From: a virus
Virus record (IMG/VR): IMGVR_UViG_3300021091_000116
Location: 1 to 50,336 of that record
Strand: one strand, 5' to 3'
DNA: 50,336 bases
Position 1 is the stretch's first letter, and every line of letters begins with the position of its first letter. The notes beneath the pieces are model-generated. The model saw only the letters and a program-made list of their open reading frames with translations. It had not been told where the DNA came from and ran no database searches. A program made the translations under genes and the position numbers. Shown here piece after piece: positions 40,701-47,085 of this stretch.

Positions 40701-43700
40701 TTGTCTTACAAATCCACCTAAAGTAGAATTAAATCCATATGGACCATAAATTGGATTTCCATCATAAGCAAATCCTAAAATAGGAGAGTGTATTAATGTT
40801 CCAGAAGTTTCTTTATCGGTTTCTGTAAAATTATCAGAAAGTTGATATCTAAGTTTTTTAGGAATATAAAAATTAACGAATTGAAGTCCTAAGTTTACAT
40901 TTTTATTTGGATATAAAACTCCATCATCATTAACGGAAATTTGATTTTTTAATTTTACAACTTGATTTATTTTCCATTCTGTTACATTTGCCAAAAATTT
41001 AGCATCTAATCCTCTATTTTGTAATGTAAGTTGAGTAGTAGATACACCATATCCTATGCCACCTCTTAAGATATTAACAGCGGATAATCTACCGTTAGAA
41101 TCAATAATAGGATCAATTTCTGCAAAAGATCCCTTTCCAGAAATAATAATATCAGAGTCTTTTCTATATCCTCTGCCTTTATTAATAATTTTAACATCAA
41201 CAATATTACCATTAATAATGATAGGTTGTAGTATTGCTTCCGATTTTATGCTAGAGATTCCAACATTTGGTCTACGATGAAAGTTGATAATATCTGTACA
41301 ACCAAATCCAACTCCACCATCTTCAACATAAACATCGTTTATACTACCCAATACCAAAGGCTCAAGTATAGGTTTTATAATTGTGGTCGATCCAATTGCA
41401 GAGATTGTTTCAACAGATATTTTAATTGGTGGATAAGATACACTATGAGTACCTACTCCCAGATTATTAAACTTTACGAATCTTTTTTCAAGAAAAAGTA
41501 CATTGGTTTGTGTCGTTCCAATCCCAGCTGGAGCCAATCTAAATTTATTGTCATCAATAACCCCGACATAATAGTAGATAGAAGTTGATAATCCAGAAAT
41601 AACTGTTCCTGTAGTGGAATATTGTACAAGTTCTCCATCTAAGAATCCGTGTTTTCTAGCAAAAAAATATGAATCAAATGTATTAATTCCCAGTGTCCTG
41701 TTATCAGCGGATAATATTGATGGGACTTTAATAGTTCTATTGGAGTATCCTTCACCAGGATCTTTAACATATACTTCGGTAATTGTATTTTTATTTTTTA
41801 AACTACTGAAGTAGTGGAATCCAGAACTTGTTCCGGTTATATCAATGACATTAGTTGAATTTAGTGCATCTTGTTGTGTATTATAAATTTTTAATTTTGT
41901 GGGGGTTACAAACCCAATAAAATAGCGAGATCCATTAACTAATCCAGGCACATCATTGTTAGTATTTGAATCGTAAATAATTTCTTCACCATTTTCAAAT
42001 AATACATTTTCTAGAAAAGTTATAGTATTATCTACAGAATTAACATTAATATCTGCTTTAAATCCAAATCTAAGTCTTGAACTTACTAAATTGCAATCTA
42101 AAGCACAACCCTTTCCATTGCCACCACTAATAGTAATTTTTGGTTTCTCTTTATAACCAACACCAGCAGAAATAATTTTTACTTTTTTAATACTTCCAGA
42201 TAAGTTAAGATGTGCTTTTACAGACGATCCAACTTCATCCTTAATTTCAATTGAAGGGGTATTTACAATATCATAGTTTTTTCCAGAATTTATAACTTCA
42301 ATAGATTGTATTGCTCCGTAATAAATATTTTCATCGAATAAAGTTGGAGATAATATTTCAACTCCATTTACTAATAAACCTATTGGCCTATTTGTAGTTT
42401 TTCTTTTATTAATATCATCAAATAAAGTAGATTGTTTTTGTAAAGGAAACTTTTTAAGTATTTTTTGATTTCTTAAAATTTTATTTTCAAATCCGGCTTT
42501 AACTATTGTATCAGATGATATATCAGAATTTGATGTAATATACTTTTTGGAAAAAATATCAGATTTACTATAAGATAATTTAATAGAATTTGAATCAATT
42601 TTGGTTACATAATAATATCCGGTTGATATTCCACTTTCTGGAGTGAAAGAATTATAATATATGAAATCACCATTTATCAATTGGTGATTTTGTACATAAA
42701 ATATTGATGTGATTCCGGATCCAAATGTTTGTGGCAATAATGATAATGATGGTGATTGCGTAGAAATTATTTGTTTATTATCAGTTGAAAAAATAGGATA
42801 ATTTGGTAATCCAGTTGAAGTTACATAAAAATTTTCATGTTTGGAATCAACATAAGTGTTTTGGATTCCAGCCGGAATCGAAGTAACTTCTGGAAAATAA
42901 TTTGAATAATGATTAGACTTATATATTTTTTTTCTTATAGATTTTATTCTAGTTAAATCAAATGAGGCACTGAGACCCGACTGAACTAAGATTCTATTAG
43001 TATATTTTCTTATTTTATCTGAAGAATTATACTCAACAGATAAAATACTAGCGTCACTAAAATTATTATTTTGATCGACTAAAATTATGTTTTCATTTTG
43101 ATAAAAAGAAATCTCATCAAATAGTATAATTCTATATCTGTTGTTAGCAACTTGAGAAAGACTTTTTACATTGTGTTCAGTTGGAATATTATAAATCCAA
43201 TTATTAGAAGATACTTCATCTGCTAAATTTTTTCCAAATCCAGATAATTTTACTTTATCATTTATTCTAAGACTTTTTGTTTTTGAAAAATCAACTTTAT
43301 CAATAACATTAATAACTCTAAATTTAACTTCTGAGGTATTTCCAATACCAATATAACTAAAAGCAAATTTTTCTTCTATAACATCTAGTCCAAATGTTAA
43401 ATTTTTAGTTATTCCAGTTACACCCAAAAATTGATTCGTGGTTATATCAGTATAAGACAATTCAATAAAATCGGAATTTTCTGGTTTTACAAGAATTTTA
43501 CCAGTTTTTGAAAATCCAATAGTTGAATCTACCAAAACAGTATTTGATCCTATTGGAGTGTCTTCTAATAATTTAGTTTTACCCGAAACTTCAAAGTTAC
43601 CACTAAAAGAAGTAGAGTCTAAAGATATTTCATAAAATTGTTTTTTGTCTACAGGTCTATACTCAATATTATAAATTGAAGCGCTGACAGTTCCTATGCC

Positions 43701-44495
43701 AGTTAAATTTTGATATAAAAAATTACCCCTAATATCTGTAGGATTTCCACCGGAAATTTTTTCTACTAGAATATTTTTCGTAGTAAAATATGGATTTGAT
43801 GATGGTATTAATGTATAATCTTGTGGTTTTATTACCTCAACATCAGTACCGAATAAAACCTTGAATAGTAATTTATAAGATGAATCTGTTCCTTTAGAGC
43901 TATAAAAATCTCGAGCACTAGTTAAAACATTTTCAATTGAAATTTCTTCGTTAAAGTCTCTATCTTCAAATCCAGGAAAAAATTCCGACTTAAACTTTTC
44001 AAAAAACTTTAAAAGAAAAAGATTGCTTAAATTTAAAACAATAGAATTTTCAAGATGTTCTTCAGATGATGTAGAAACAAAATTTAAAAACTCGGAATTT
44101 TTTATAGAATTAATGGCATCAATCCCACTAAATCCTCGAATACAACCCTCGAAGGTAGTATTGGTTTTTGATGTATATGTAATGATCTCATTATCTATTT
44201 TTAATAATCCATATGTTGATGGCCACCCATCAGTAGATATAACATTTATTGAGGTATCAAATTTTAAAATATTTTTTGTTAATTTTGTAGATTCTGTTAA
44301 ATTTAACTTATTGAATTGAGAGATATCTTTATACTTTTTTACATTTATAGCAAGATCTATTGCTCCAGACTGATGTTCAAGAGATTGGTAGTATTGTTTT
44401 AAAAACTCTACAAAAAGAGGAGATTCTTCTATTAAAAACTCTGGGATTTGTGATTCTATTATAGAATCAATTTTAACTCTTTTAATTTCTGACAT
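28737..44495 (-). CDS. Giant baseplate protein at the gp7 position (5252 aa)
   Basis: It lies between gp6 and gp8, where T4 has the baseplate wedge gene 7 (1032 aa), but is five times longer. The N-terminus (MSEIKRVKIDSIIESQIPEF, then LIEESPLFVEFLKQYYQSLE) is the conserved anchor. Rough modules: many 'G.GY..P.i.i' beta units (for example 'GVGYKEKPKITISGG'); a YHYH-like domain at about 1229-1339 ('GFAYDGNPIYGPYGF', then 'DLDENNGRFCITPQYPDGTY'); Cys-containing helical cassettes at about 2539-3049 (CKRDVGYIVDAV, CKRDIGYFIDAI, CFRDLGYIIDGV); a repetitive stretch at about 3749-4332 ('HTYVSGGTAQSGVTTTIFP'); and a BNR/Ycf48-like propeller at about 4689-5002 ('GYFVAVGNDGTILTSNTGLF'). It probably combines a wedge-anchoring N-terminus with a long surface-exposed extension. 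The gp6 stop and this ATG are one base apart (TAAAATG). Confidence 0.8.
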   Translation of the reverse strand: MSEIKRVKIDSIIESQIPEFLIEESPLFVEFLKQYYQSLEHQSGAIDLAINVKKYKDISQFNKLNLTESTKLTKNILKFDTSINVISTDGWPSTYGLLKIDNEIITYTSKTNTTFEGCIRGFSGIDAINSIKNSEFLNFVSTSSEEHLENSIVLNLSNLFLLKFFEKFKSEFFPGFEDRDFNEEISIENVLTSARDFYSSKGTDSSYKLLFKVLFGTDVEVIKPQDYTLIPSSNPYFTTKNILVEKISGGNPTDIRGNFLYQNLTGIGTVSASIYNIEYRPVDKKQFYEISLDSTSFSGNFEVSGKTKLLEDTPIGSNTVLVDSTIGFSKTGKILVKPENSDFIELSYTDITTNQFLGVTGITKNLTFGLDVIEEKFAFSYIGIGNTSEVKFRVINVIDKVDFSKTKSLRINDKVKLSGFGKNLADEVSSNNWIYNIPTEHNVKSLSQVANNRYRIILFDEISFYQNENIILVDQNNNFSDASILSVEYNSSDKIRKYTNRILVQSGLSASFDLTRIKSIRKKIYKSNHYSNYFPEVTSIPAGIQNTYVDSKHENFYVTSTGLPNYPIFSTDNKQIISTQSPSLSLLPQTFGSGITSIFYVQNHQLINGDFIYYNSFTPESGISTGYYYVTKIDSNSIKLSYSKSDIFSKKYITSNSDISSDTIVKAGFENKILRNQKILKKFPLQKQSTLFDDINKRKTTNRPIGLLVNGVEILSPTLFDENIYYGAIQSIEVINSGKNYDIVNTPSIEIKDEVGSSVKAHLNLSGSIKKVKIISAGVGYKEKPKITISGGNGKGCALDCNLVSSRLRFGFKADINVNSVDNTITFLENVLFENGEEIIYDSNTNNDVPGLVNGSRYFIGFVTPTKLKIYNTQQDALNSTNVIDITGTSSGFHYFSSLKNKNTITEVYVKDPGEGYSNRTIKVPSILSADNRTLGINTFDSYFFARKHGFLDGELVQYSTTGTVISGLSTSIYYYVGVIDDNKFRLAPAGIGTTQTNVLFLEKRFVKFNNLGVGTHSVSYPPIKISVETISAIGSTTIIKPILEPLVLGSINDVYVEDGGVGFGCTDIINFHRRPNVGISSIKSEAILQPIIINGNIVDVKIINKGRGYRKDSDIIISGKGSFAEIDPIIDSNGRLSAVNILRGGIGYGVSTTQLTLQNRGLDAKFLANVTEWKINQVVKLKNQISVNDDGVLYPNKNVNLGLQFVNFYIPKKLRYQLSDNFTETDKETSGTLIHSPILGFAYDGNPIYGPYGFNSTLGGFVRQMKSSYILNLNTNESLRPPLFEPGYFVNDFTYNGSGDLDENNGRFCITPQYPDGTYAYFYSISVDAAKRSTPSYPYVVANSFYNTPVEENFLPKYNQDLNIFTNDLTRNIAPYYLDKQNSFYNLIDKVVDEYKQEFRILDIQSSVIDDVVIFSAGQDYKVEDDIILNNENTFGNGANLVISEIEGKKISGLTILKNKLDNVSFVIRSNNITGVVDYPHQIRNNEVVSISGISTITSSGLSGRRSVKVTQKSVQLLKNIDVVANTGISTIIFVKDVSGFRVNDTVAIGTEKLLITRISPERSGFYVNRIENTGIHTAGLDTVDLLPKRFELNLKEPLSDYTFENTVTFFDPKESVGTGTAGVSRNVVGLGTSSFVSIFLPSKSIYIPGHSFFTGQELIYNCGLGGTSLYVNNVGSGQSFSLQQNQKVYAVNLGKNYVGLSTLGFTTSSGIGTNLNSLEFWPLTEAFGVVGSAHSLSTTNKKITGTIITSSGIVTTNVSHGLVTGDEVSISLSSSIENEIKIKFDQINRKLLVNEISFSDSNVSISNNTINLSSYVNEIKNGDKVTYFASTPIGGLANGATYYVLKEDDDKIKLCLYESDTKTNSGSQKNVIDFTTVGSASQTLYFVNPPLKFIKGDKIKFNLSDPSLLNMDIKFYSDTFYSKRLDIIGNNINGFAIVNSGTPGTNDAYVTLDTSNKNFPTILYYNLIFKSPIEESKTQLSSDYSVPGNNQIIVRNHPLNRKVGITTISNTEFTFLLDTKFSFNELTSVLSSNSSYKTTSTSAIGPISNVKINFAGRGYKKLPFIQKIDTKLGKNAILKLKSEKIGRVESYERVKDGFDYPTDPTLSPRLSVPVICGIKDIRTISNIGIITGGRNYNGPPELLVKDDPSIKLSCSVTGGAISKVNIINNSTSLSSPLEIIPIRNSNGYEIDNITYAGNFVTLELNNTPGLNPFVTIGYGNTLVAYPFAVGDKIFIENCRLTSSTRDKANFNSSSYNYRFFTVTGISSLNNTVTYSMSGISTGQFGTYNDEFNLGTVINQKDLPVFQMNLADDVSYQSSEKVISSDFTATVMENGWDNNLNQLRMNDGYGTLQVGDYLYGERSKINGKVDYFDTFDLKSTLGVFRDKVASVDSSVGILNDFQQRISDNFYYQKFSYSLKSDISYDKWRESVRSIVHPSGFKEFSDLVIYTNPTNIGYAKSTNMRVKLKGSDSTLSINVDNEVSMYDKFNFAKVYEDQTLDDGSVESVYFTEGINLRPFIINKTNKVLRIDDISEQFNGSSLQNLDGRYADASDLIDLNKEFIQAEVVAFVEFNYPDIVLSSTYSAEKCKRDVGYIVDAVSHDIKYNSNDKSVEAGLAYWNAGASYVVNETEQTLFAYNYVKFLGQYVINNQTPPTLYQSLVPQEFDFEIIQDPLNLSVIGLKNARNLIVSNRREIQDKSLASVAVGFPDFYFPPDPQTTFRSRYADGYRLIQQNRQEIVDTSWNDTVSVYPGISTTQNKCKRDIGYFIDAISIDVFLGGNSYTKQFILQYFNQGSPIPNGLAGEEAQSIFAFVAARNLMRSAVRNGLTIQDLTVTPGPPVYGIGAIVGVTSTAACTDVQNNISTLVGIVTASISIGSTSNLPATNVGTYTSGQSKCFRDLGYIIDGVAQDISYGTNQHTLYNTKKYFTGAGVPLNSGLVGEESESIYAFETAKSLMKKAITNQLNVKNLTIAVDPITGFNTDPNSYAGIQTNINTLVGILTVAIGNSSLAGIPTENYGTADCADVRTSLGNYVGIITTIIGLGPSFAPIVVLPSISRGGGIVGVSSFKLKNKGTSLFSHTIVSSASTYIDLESNKFIIPNHNFQTGHELIYEYSGGNPIGIATTSYILGNKTEVMVVGNINGTAILQQGYDVSISTSITGISTVLSPVGPSLKQYTQVIGVGTTSGVNATFNVLITYSPSTGQPLSTSITLKSGGTGYKVGQIVSIAGTYMGGSTPANNLSFVVSNTGPSGIQTQANNTYTNVPSTDLSGALFNVTRNDSGGYVSNVQVTNPAAGYASTSIISIAGTYIGGSTNDFITFTPLELGASKLPESLFVYKLNDNEFKVFGLSTSSRFLDFTGFGTGYHTLSHKDPNASVIITLDGVIQTAIRRKSLSVSLASNVSTANTTILNVSSGISSLNTYDILNLNNEFILVKSIGISSSNSIFVERGYLGTTAGVHTVGVSATVLTGDFNIVKDTIFFTTAPYGKIGPAGLSTGSIFGGRVFSRQFNAATPQDKNILLDDISLSFTGIAATEFTIKSNGQNTTTLFNNINSGSNINNNPFILINNVPQVPQSDFTIDNDSQNVLKFLSGTPSSGRISKVAITTGFGYQPRIGAAATVVVSASGTISSIVIAQGGLGYRQSPSVSISSTIGFGASITATVGVSGTITGFIIVNPGTGYTRSSIPKINVGIPTGYSNLPVVYTGGTSGVGQKAKITVEVGSGSSIIDFKIDSPGIGYKVGDKLKVVGIATNINMRNDILTINNVLYDNTTGVTTIRTLQSHLLKVGDSIRLSGIALTCGYDEVGIRTFSYDNVTGISTIVTYSPHGLLRTDVPNNETSDEVFLYNLPFICPSYTTNAAVNISNVVYNHIAGIATITTSSDHGAVTGKQVKLAGIAFSCAAHSATGIATYNITNFVYTNSTGITTITLDANHELIPGEYVQLSDIILSCPSEAIGYSTTKFPYSAGIGTLGNSYPNSSPNTLGGTFNVFRVLVGTSGTTIVFYAGISTVAHTYSSGGTATVGITSTIFPYPGSSPTAVSGTFDVFKVNSVLSNTQFTIIAGVSSIAHTYVSGGTAQSGVTTTIFPDGTSTYGKVFPVLTSLGSTSFTINSGISTIPHTFVGWPEIGITTFKYTNTTGIATATTSSNHNYLIGDKVTLEDLSLTCPGYVQNPIVNITNLIYDKVSGIATITTASNHLAITGKQIKLAGIALTCPSGSGITSTIFPYPGSSQNTLSNWDIFKVNSVLSQTQFTINVGVSSITHTYVSGGTAQAGITSTIFPYPGSSIYGYTFTVIGITTNTFTFNAGISTIVHDYVSGGKTKKAATVQRVLRYTDDSSDGAYDFQVTGIPDTVGLGSTNVFTILSGITTIPHFYTQSGIVSFRQPEDLILTVQEIQTDKFSGFYPGQFIIFDDISENFNGFRKKFTLSAMINGVKQVLSLKTPVGSDLDITNNIFIYINNVIQNPLDSYTFQGSRVIFKEAPRKNSKCSILYYRGSSIDVEEIEPPKTIKVGDSLVIQENRDDLYDISQFERTVKKIVSSDQLDTFTYGSIGIITDSSKERPLTWKKQKQDKIITGSLFAKSRPNLQSNIRPNATIIKSISPEDTSIYVDNAFPIFAGTDNLVEDLRNLFIVENRTTEAAEATSTVSVASTISSITVTSPGVGYAYTTSPYVNISLSAISIKDPIYEWNTVTGISGLSTTSQLNSLSFGERIISVGNSSLYVISADGSEWEVGNIGLGSTTNFNSVYSASVGYGNSNTILAVGSFGKIGKATGYATTISSWTQLNLVEELSIPGYGALLQQSSSYNGTLKEIVYNPLPNTWVTVGTAGSIFVGSGIHTNTFVNRYSRTIKDLNSIAFGNGYFVAVGNDGTILTSNTGLFWELEPSPTSNNLNKVTFDGSNFIIAANNGAILKSISRSSYEFITTNLYGLTNFVNIKYNYGFYVAITSSGDLYYSFNLSTWVIRNYVGTNNIKDLSFEESLGTNGKYIAVGAASTVIYAEPVFHRAVAQSSVTSGLVTSIVIIDGGFGYLQNSPPAVMIEPDVFRSETIKSFKAVGDHGIIIGINTFISGTPGIGTTSPKIEFVLQSETYDNNTLGIGYSSLNTFGISNSQLQKGDYFVITDSNVSTGGDLVGITTLLGGMSNYPNSRIGTAKSFIDGVYIADNVTTPNLGIVTVTCHFAPMVDNYVKVYKRGPNNTGVGTNNFYGRYSWGKIYDYQNRALSLTGAESFETYTNNGLVGLSTSAKIFRTRGLLSN
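31500..33250 (-). repeat. Irregular coding repeats in the gp7-position protein
   Basis: Two alternating unit types recur on the minus strand. One reads like 'GIATITTSSDHGAVTGKQVK' plus 'LAGIAFSC', with several close variants. The other reads like 'TIFPYPGSS', then 'FDVFKVNSVLSNTQFTI' and 'GVSSIAHTYVSGGTA', with about five variants. Base identity is high between some copies: 'cctggatacgggaatattgt' is repeated exactly near 31650 and 31816, with a one-base variant near 32400. Confidence 0.75.
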
Positions 44496-44496
44496 T

Positions 44497-46365
44497 TTAT
44501 CTTGTATACTTACCGTTTAAATAACTTGAAGTTGGAACATATAATGTGGCGGAAATATTTTCACCAGAGGTTATTGTATCCTCTACCATATTTACCACAG
44601 AATTTTGAACGTCAACTTGTAAATATAAATCTTTCAGTCCAATAATATCATTAGATTCGGGAACAGCTTGAACTTCAATAAGACCATTGGATAAAGATGT
44701 TGATGTAATATTAACTACATCTAATAATATGTCACCTTTTTTATAGTTTATAGATCCTGCAGTATTTTTAACTATAACTGGAATATTATTTTCCAATTTA
44801 AAGAAAAATATTTTTCCAGAATTTTCAGAGACTTGAATATCAGCCATATATAAAGTTTCAGCTATACCATTGATCTTAAATCCGGTTGATTTTACAGAAT
44901 ATCCATCTTTTTTAATATGAACCTCATTCCCATAACAAAGTTCATAGGTTGCAGAAGTATTGAATTCTGGGGTTAGATCTCTTCGCATTCTTACTTTTGT
45001 AATATTTGAAGTAATTGATTTATCTGAGTCATCGATTAAAGTAACAACCTTACTATACTTAAATCTACCTCCAAAATTATTGACATCACTTGAATTTGCA
45101 TAAGATGTTAATGTATTTAACACTTTTGTGCGAACTAATTCTGGTCTGGTTGAAGCATTTACATTATAATAAACTGTAGAATCAACCTCAACATATAGAT
45201 ACGATAGATCTATTATTTCTGGTCTTATACCAGCGATTGAATATTGTTTTAAATTTCTTAAAATATCTAATTTTGTAATCTCTGATAAAAAAGTACCATT
45301 TCTGGGTTTAATTGATATAAAAACTTTCCCATATTCTGGGGGTTCTAACTCTTCTCCACCATAAGAAGTTACAGAATCAACGTTAGAATATATGTATGGT
45401 ATTAGTCCTTTGTAATCATTAGCGGTTACTGCACGAAATTGTGATGCATATACCCTTGGGGCTAAGTATTTAATTGAATCTAAACTTTCAATATTATCAC
45501 CGTTCTGAGAAGAAGACTCAGTTATTACTAGAGAAATTCCAGATGTTACATCTAATAAATTATTATCGATCAATCTACCAGAAAATGTGAAATTATTAGC
45601 ACCATTACCAAGAGTTCCATTTGTTACAATATAACTTACTTCTATCCTACTTCCGCTGGTGGGTCTTTTACCTACTATGTTATCACCAAAAATAATTTCA
45701 TATTTTTCATCTGATACTTCTTGTATCAAAAATATTCTAGAATCTTTTCCAATATTTAAAATATTATTATAAGCGCTATAAACTTCTGTTACTTGATTGG
45801 TAGATTTAATTCGAATAGTAGTAGTATCAATATTTACATTTGGTAGAATAAATCGTTGATTTTTTTGAGAAGAATCTACAATAAAAGTACTAGTTAAATA
45901 TACTCCTTCATATACTTCTAAATTTTCAAATAATGCAACTCCGTCTGAATTTACTGGAGTAATTACATCTTCAGGTATTGAAAAAATAGAATTACCATTT
46001 GTTACAGCGCCAAGGGCTACTTGACCTGCATTAATTTTGACTGTTCTTGCATTAGTCTGACTCATATCAACGCTAAAAGTAATTTTAGCTTTTGACGATC
46101 TTTTAGATCTTGGTACATATCCAATATTACGTGCAAGAGCAACTACATTTTCTCTAAGAGTTGCACTGTCTAAGAATGTTTCATTAACTGCCATGTTAGT
46201 ATTGTAGGCAGTAATGTAACTATTATACGCTAATAAATCAATCAATGTTGAAAAATTAGACCCCTCAAAGTCAAAATCAGTAAAATTACTGTTGGAACGC
46301 AAGTAATCTTTGATTTGAACTCGTAGATCCCCGAAGTCTAAATTTGTAAATTGATTGAATGACAT
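44497..46365 (-). CDS. 6: Baseplate wedge subunit gp6
   Basis: A 622-aa homologue of T4 gp6 (660 aa), the dimeric wedge protein that forms the inner ring of the baseplate and drives sheath contraction. The N-terminus MSFNQFTNLDFGDLRVQIKD, then 'YLRSNSNFTDFDFEGSNFST' and 'LIDLLAYNSYITAYNTNMAV', is the standard gp6 signature. 'NETFLDSATLRENVVALARN' and 'GYVPRSKRSSKAKITFSVD' follow. The middle has 'YEIIFGDNIVGKRPTSGSRI', the J-like core, and 'SQFRAVTANDYKGLIPYIY'. The start overlaps the gp25 stop (TAATG), as expected for coupled wedge subunits. Confidence 0.93.
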   Translation of the reverse strand: MSFNQFTNLDFGDLRVQIKDYLRSNSNFTDFDFEGSNFSTLIDLLAYNSYITAYNTNMAVNETFLDSATLRENVVALARNIGYVPRSKRSSKAKITFSVDMSQTNARTVKINAGQVALGAVTNGNSIFSIPEDVITPVNSDGVALFENLEVYEGVYLTSTFIVDSSQKNQRFILPNVNIDTTTIRIKSTNQVTEVYSAYNNILNIGKDSRIFLIQEVSDEKYEIIFGDNIVGKRPTSGSRIEVSYIVTNGTLGNGANNFTFSGRLIDNNLLDVTSGISLVITESSSQNGDNIESLDSIKYLAPRVYASQFRAVTANDYKGLIPYIYSNVDSVTSYGGEELEPPEYGKVFISIKPRNGTFLSEITKLDILRNLKQYSIAGIRPEIIDLSYLYVEVDSTVYYNVNASTRPELVRTKVLNTLTSYANSSDVNNFGGRFKYSKVVTLIDDSDKSITSNITKVRMRRDLTPEFNTSATYELCYGNEVHIKKDGYSVKSTGFKINGIAETLYMADIQVSENSGKIFFFKLENNIPVIVKNTAGSINYKKGDILLDVVNITSTSLSNGLIEVQAVPESNDIIGLKDLYLQVDVQNSVVNMVEDTITSGENISATLYVPTSSYLNGKYTR

Positions 46366-46763
46366 TAGACTCTAGTAGGTTGTAAAATAAAATCTATAGT
46401 TTGAATCGGGACGGGCAATCCAAGTATATCATAAGAAAGACGAACATTTAGTTCATTTGATTCTTCTGGATATGTAACTAAAATAGAATTCACAAAAATT
46501 CTTCGTTCGTAGTTTTTTAATAAAGTTTTTATTTCAAGTTCTAAAGAAGATGCCAGTTCTGGTGTTTGAAGTTCAAATATTGAATTTTCAACTTGTGTTC
46601 CCAATAGACTGTTAAAAAATCTTTCTCCAACTCTTGTTCTGACTAAATTTATAATAGATTTTTTAATAGCATCAGAGTCATTTAATGACAAAATATCACT
46701 ATTTACAGGATTTCTTACAAAAGAAAGACTGATGTCCTTAAATTTGCGAGAAATCCTGGTCAT
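46365..46763 (-). CDS. 25: Baseplate wedge subunit gp25
   Basis: A 132-aa protein of the GPW/gp25 family, the same length as T4 gp25, a lysozyme-like-fold wedge protein at the baseplate-sheath interface. Visible features are 'SFVRNPVNSDILSLNDSDAI', 'SIINLVRTRVGERFFNSLLG' (the family's R..GeR.f....G motif), and a C-terminal 'RIFVNSILVTYPEESNELNV' that continues the usual beta hairpin. It overlaps gp6 by one base. A weak late-promoter-like AATAAATA lies just upstream. Confidence 0.92.
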   Translation of the reverse strand: MTRISRKFKDISLSFVRNPVNSDILSLNDSDAIKKSIINLVRTRVGERFFNSLLGTQVENSIFELQTPELASSLELEIKTLLKNYERRIFVNSILVTYPEESNELNVRLSYDILGLPVPIQTIDFILQPTRV

Positions 46764-46778
46764 AACTCAAACTAAGGG

Positions 46779-46786
46779 TATTTATT
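46779..46786 (-). promoter_or_regulatory. Possible late promoter AATAAATA upstream of gp25
   Basis: One mismatch to TATAAATA, in the 40-base gap between the 79-aa gene and gp25. The octamer ends about 15 bases before the gp25 ATG. The surrounding ATATAATAAATA is AT-rich enough for a chance match. Confidence 0.3.
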
Positions 46787-46803
46787 ATATGTATAAGACA
46801 TTA

Positions 46804-47043
46804 TTACCACTTTTTACCGTAAACTGGCTCGGTTCCATACTCCCAATCATCATAATCTTCATCATTGCGAATTTTTTCATGAAGGTCTGTTTGTCTCATC
46901 AGATCATGTTTAGGCGCACGATCATACATTACTTCTTGAATAATTCTATTCTTAGGGACTTCATAGTAATCTGTAACTAATTTTACGGTCCCCCACATGG
47001 TTTTCATGTAATTAGAGTCTCTATCGACTGGTAGATTTGACAT
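46804..47043 (-). CDS. Conserved-looking small protein of unknown function (79 aa)
   Basis: A 79-aa acidic, Tyr-rich protein: MSNLPVDRDSNYMKTMWGTV, then KLVTDYYEVPKNRIIQEVMY, ending 'YDDWEYGTEPVYGKKW'. I recognise no family. It does not resemble T4 gp53, which might be expected near gp25. The start is firm, with AGGAG five bases before ATG 47043. However, AGGA is paired in a 9-bp hairpin (47070-47050), which may limit translation. It lies directly upstream of gp25. Confidence 0.7.
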   Translation of the reverse strand: MSNLPVDRDSNYMKTMWGTVKLVTDYYEVPKNRIIQEVMYDRAPKHDLMRQTDLHEKIRNDEDYDDWEYGTEPVYGKKW

Positions 47044-47049
47044 TTTAGC

Positions 47050-47070
47050 TCCTGATTTGTTAAATCAGAA
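47050..47070 (-). promoter_or_regulatory. Hairpin covering the ribosome-binding site of the 79-aa gene
   Basis: On the minus strand TTCTGATTT and AAATCAGGA pair over 9 bp (one U-G) with loop AAC. The 3' arm contains AGGA of the AGGAG Shine-Dalgarno, which is five bases from the ATG. This could be a translational control element. The arm sequence TTCTGAT/ATCAG is also found in the hairpin at 12739-12758. Confidence 0.45.
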
Positions 47071-47085
47071 CTTTTTACGGGGTTG

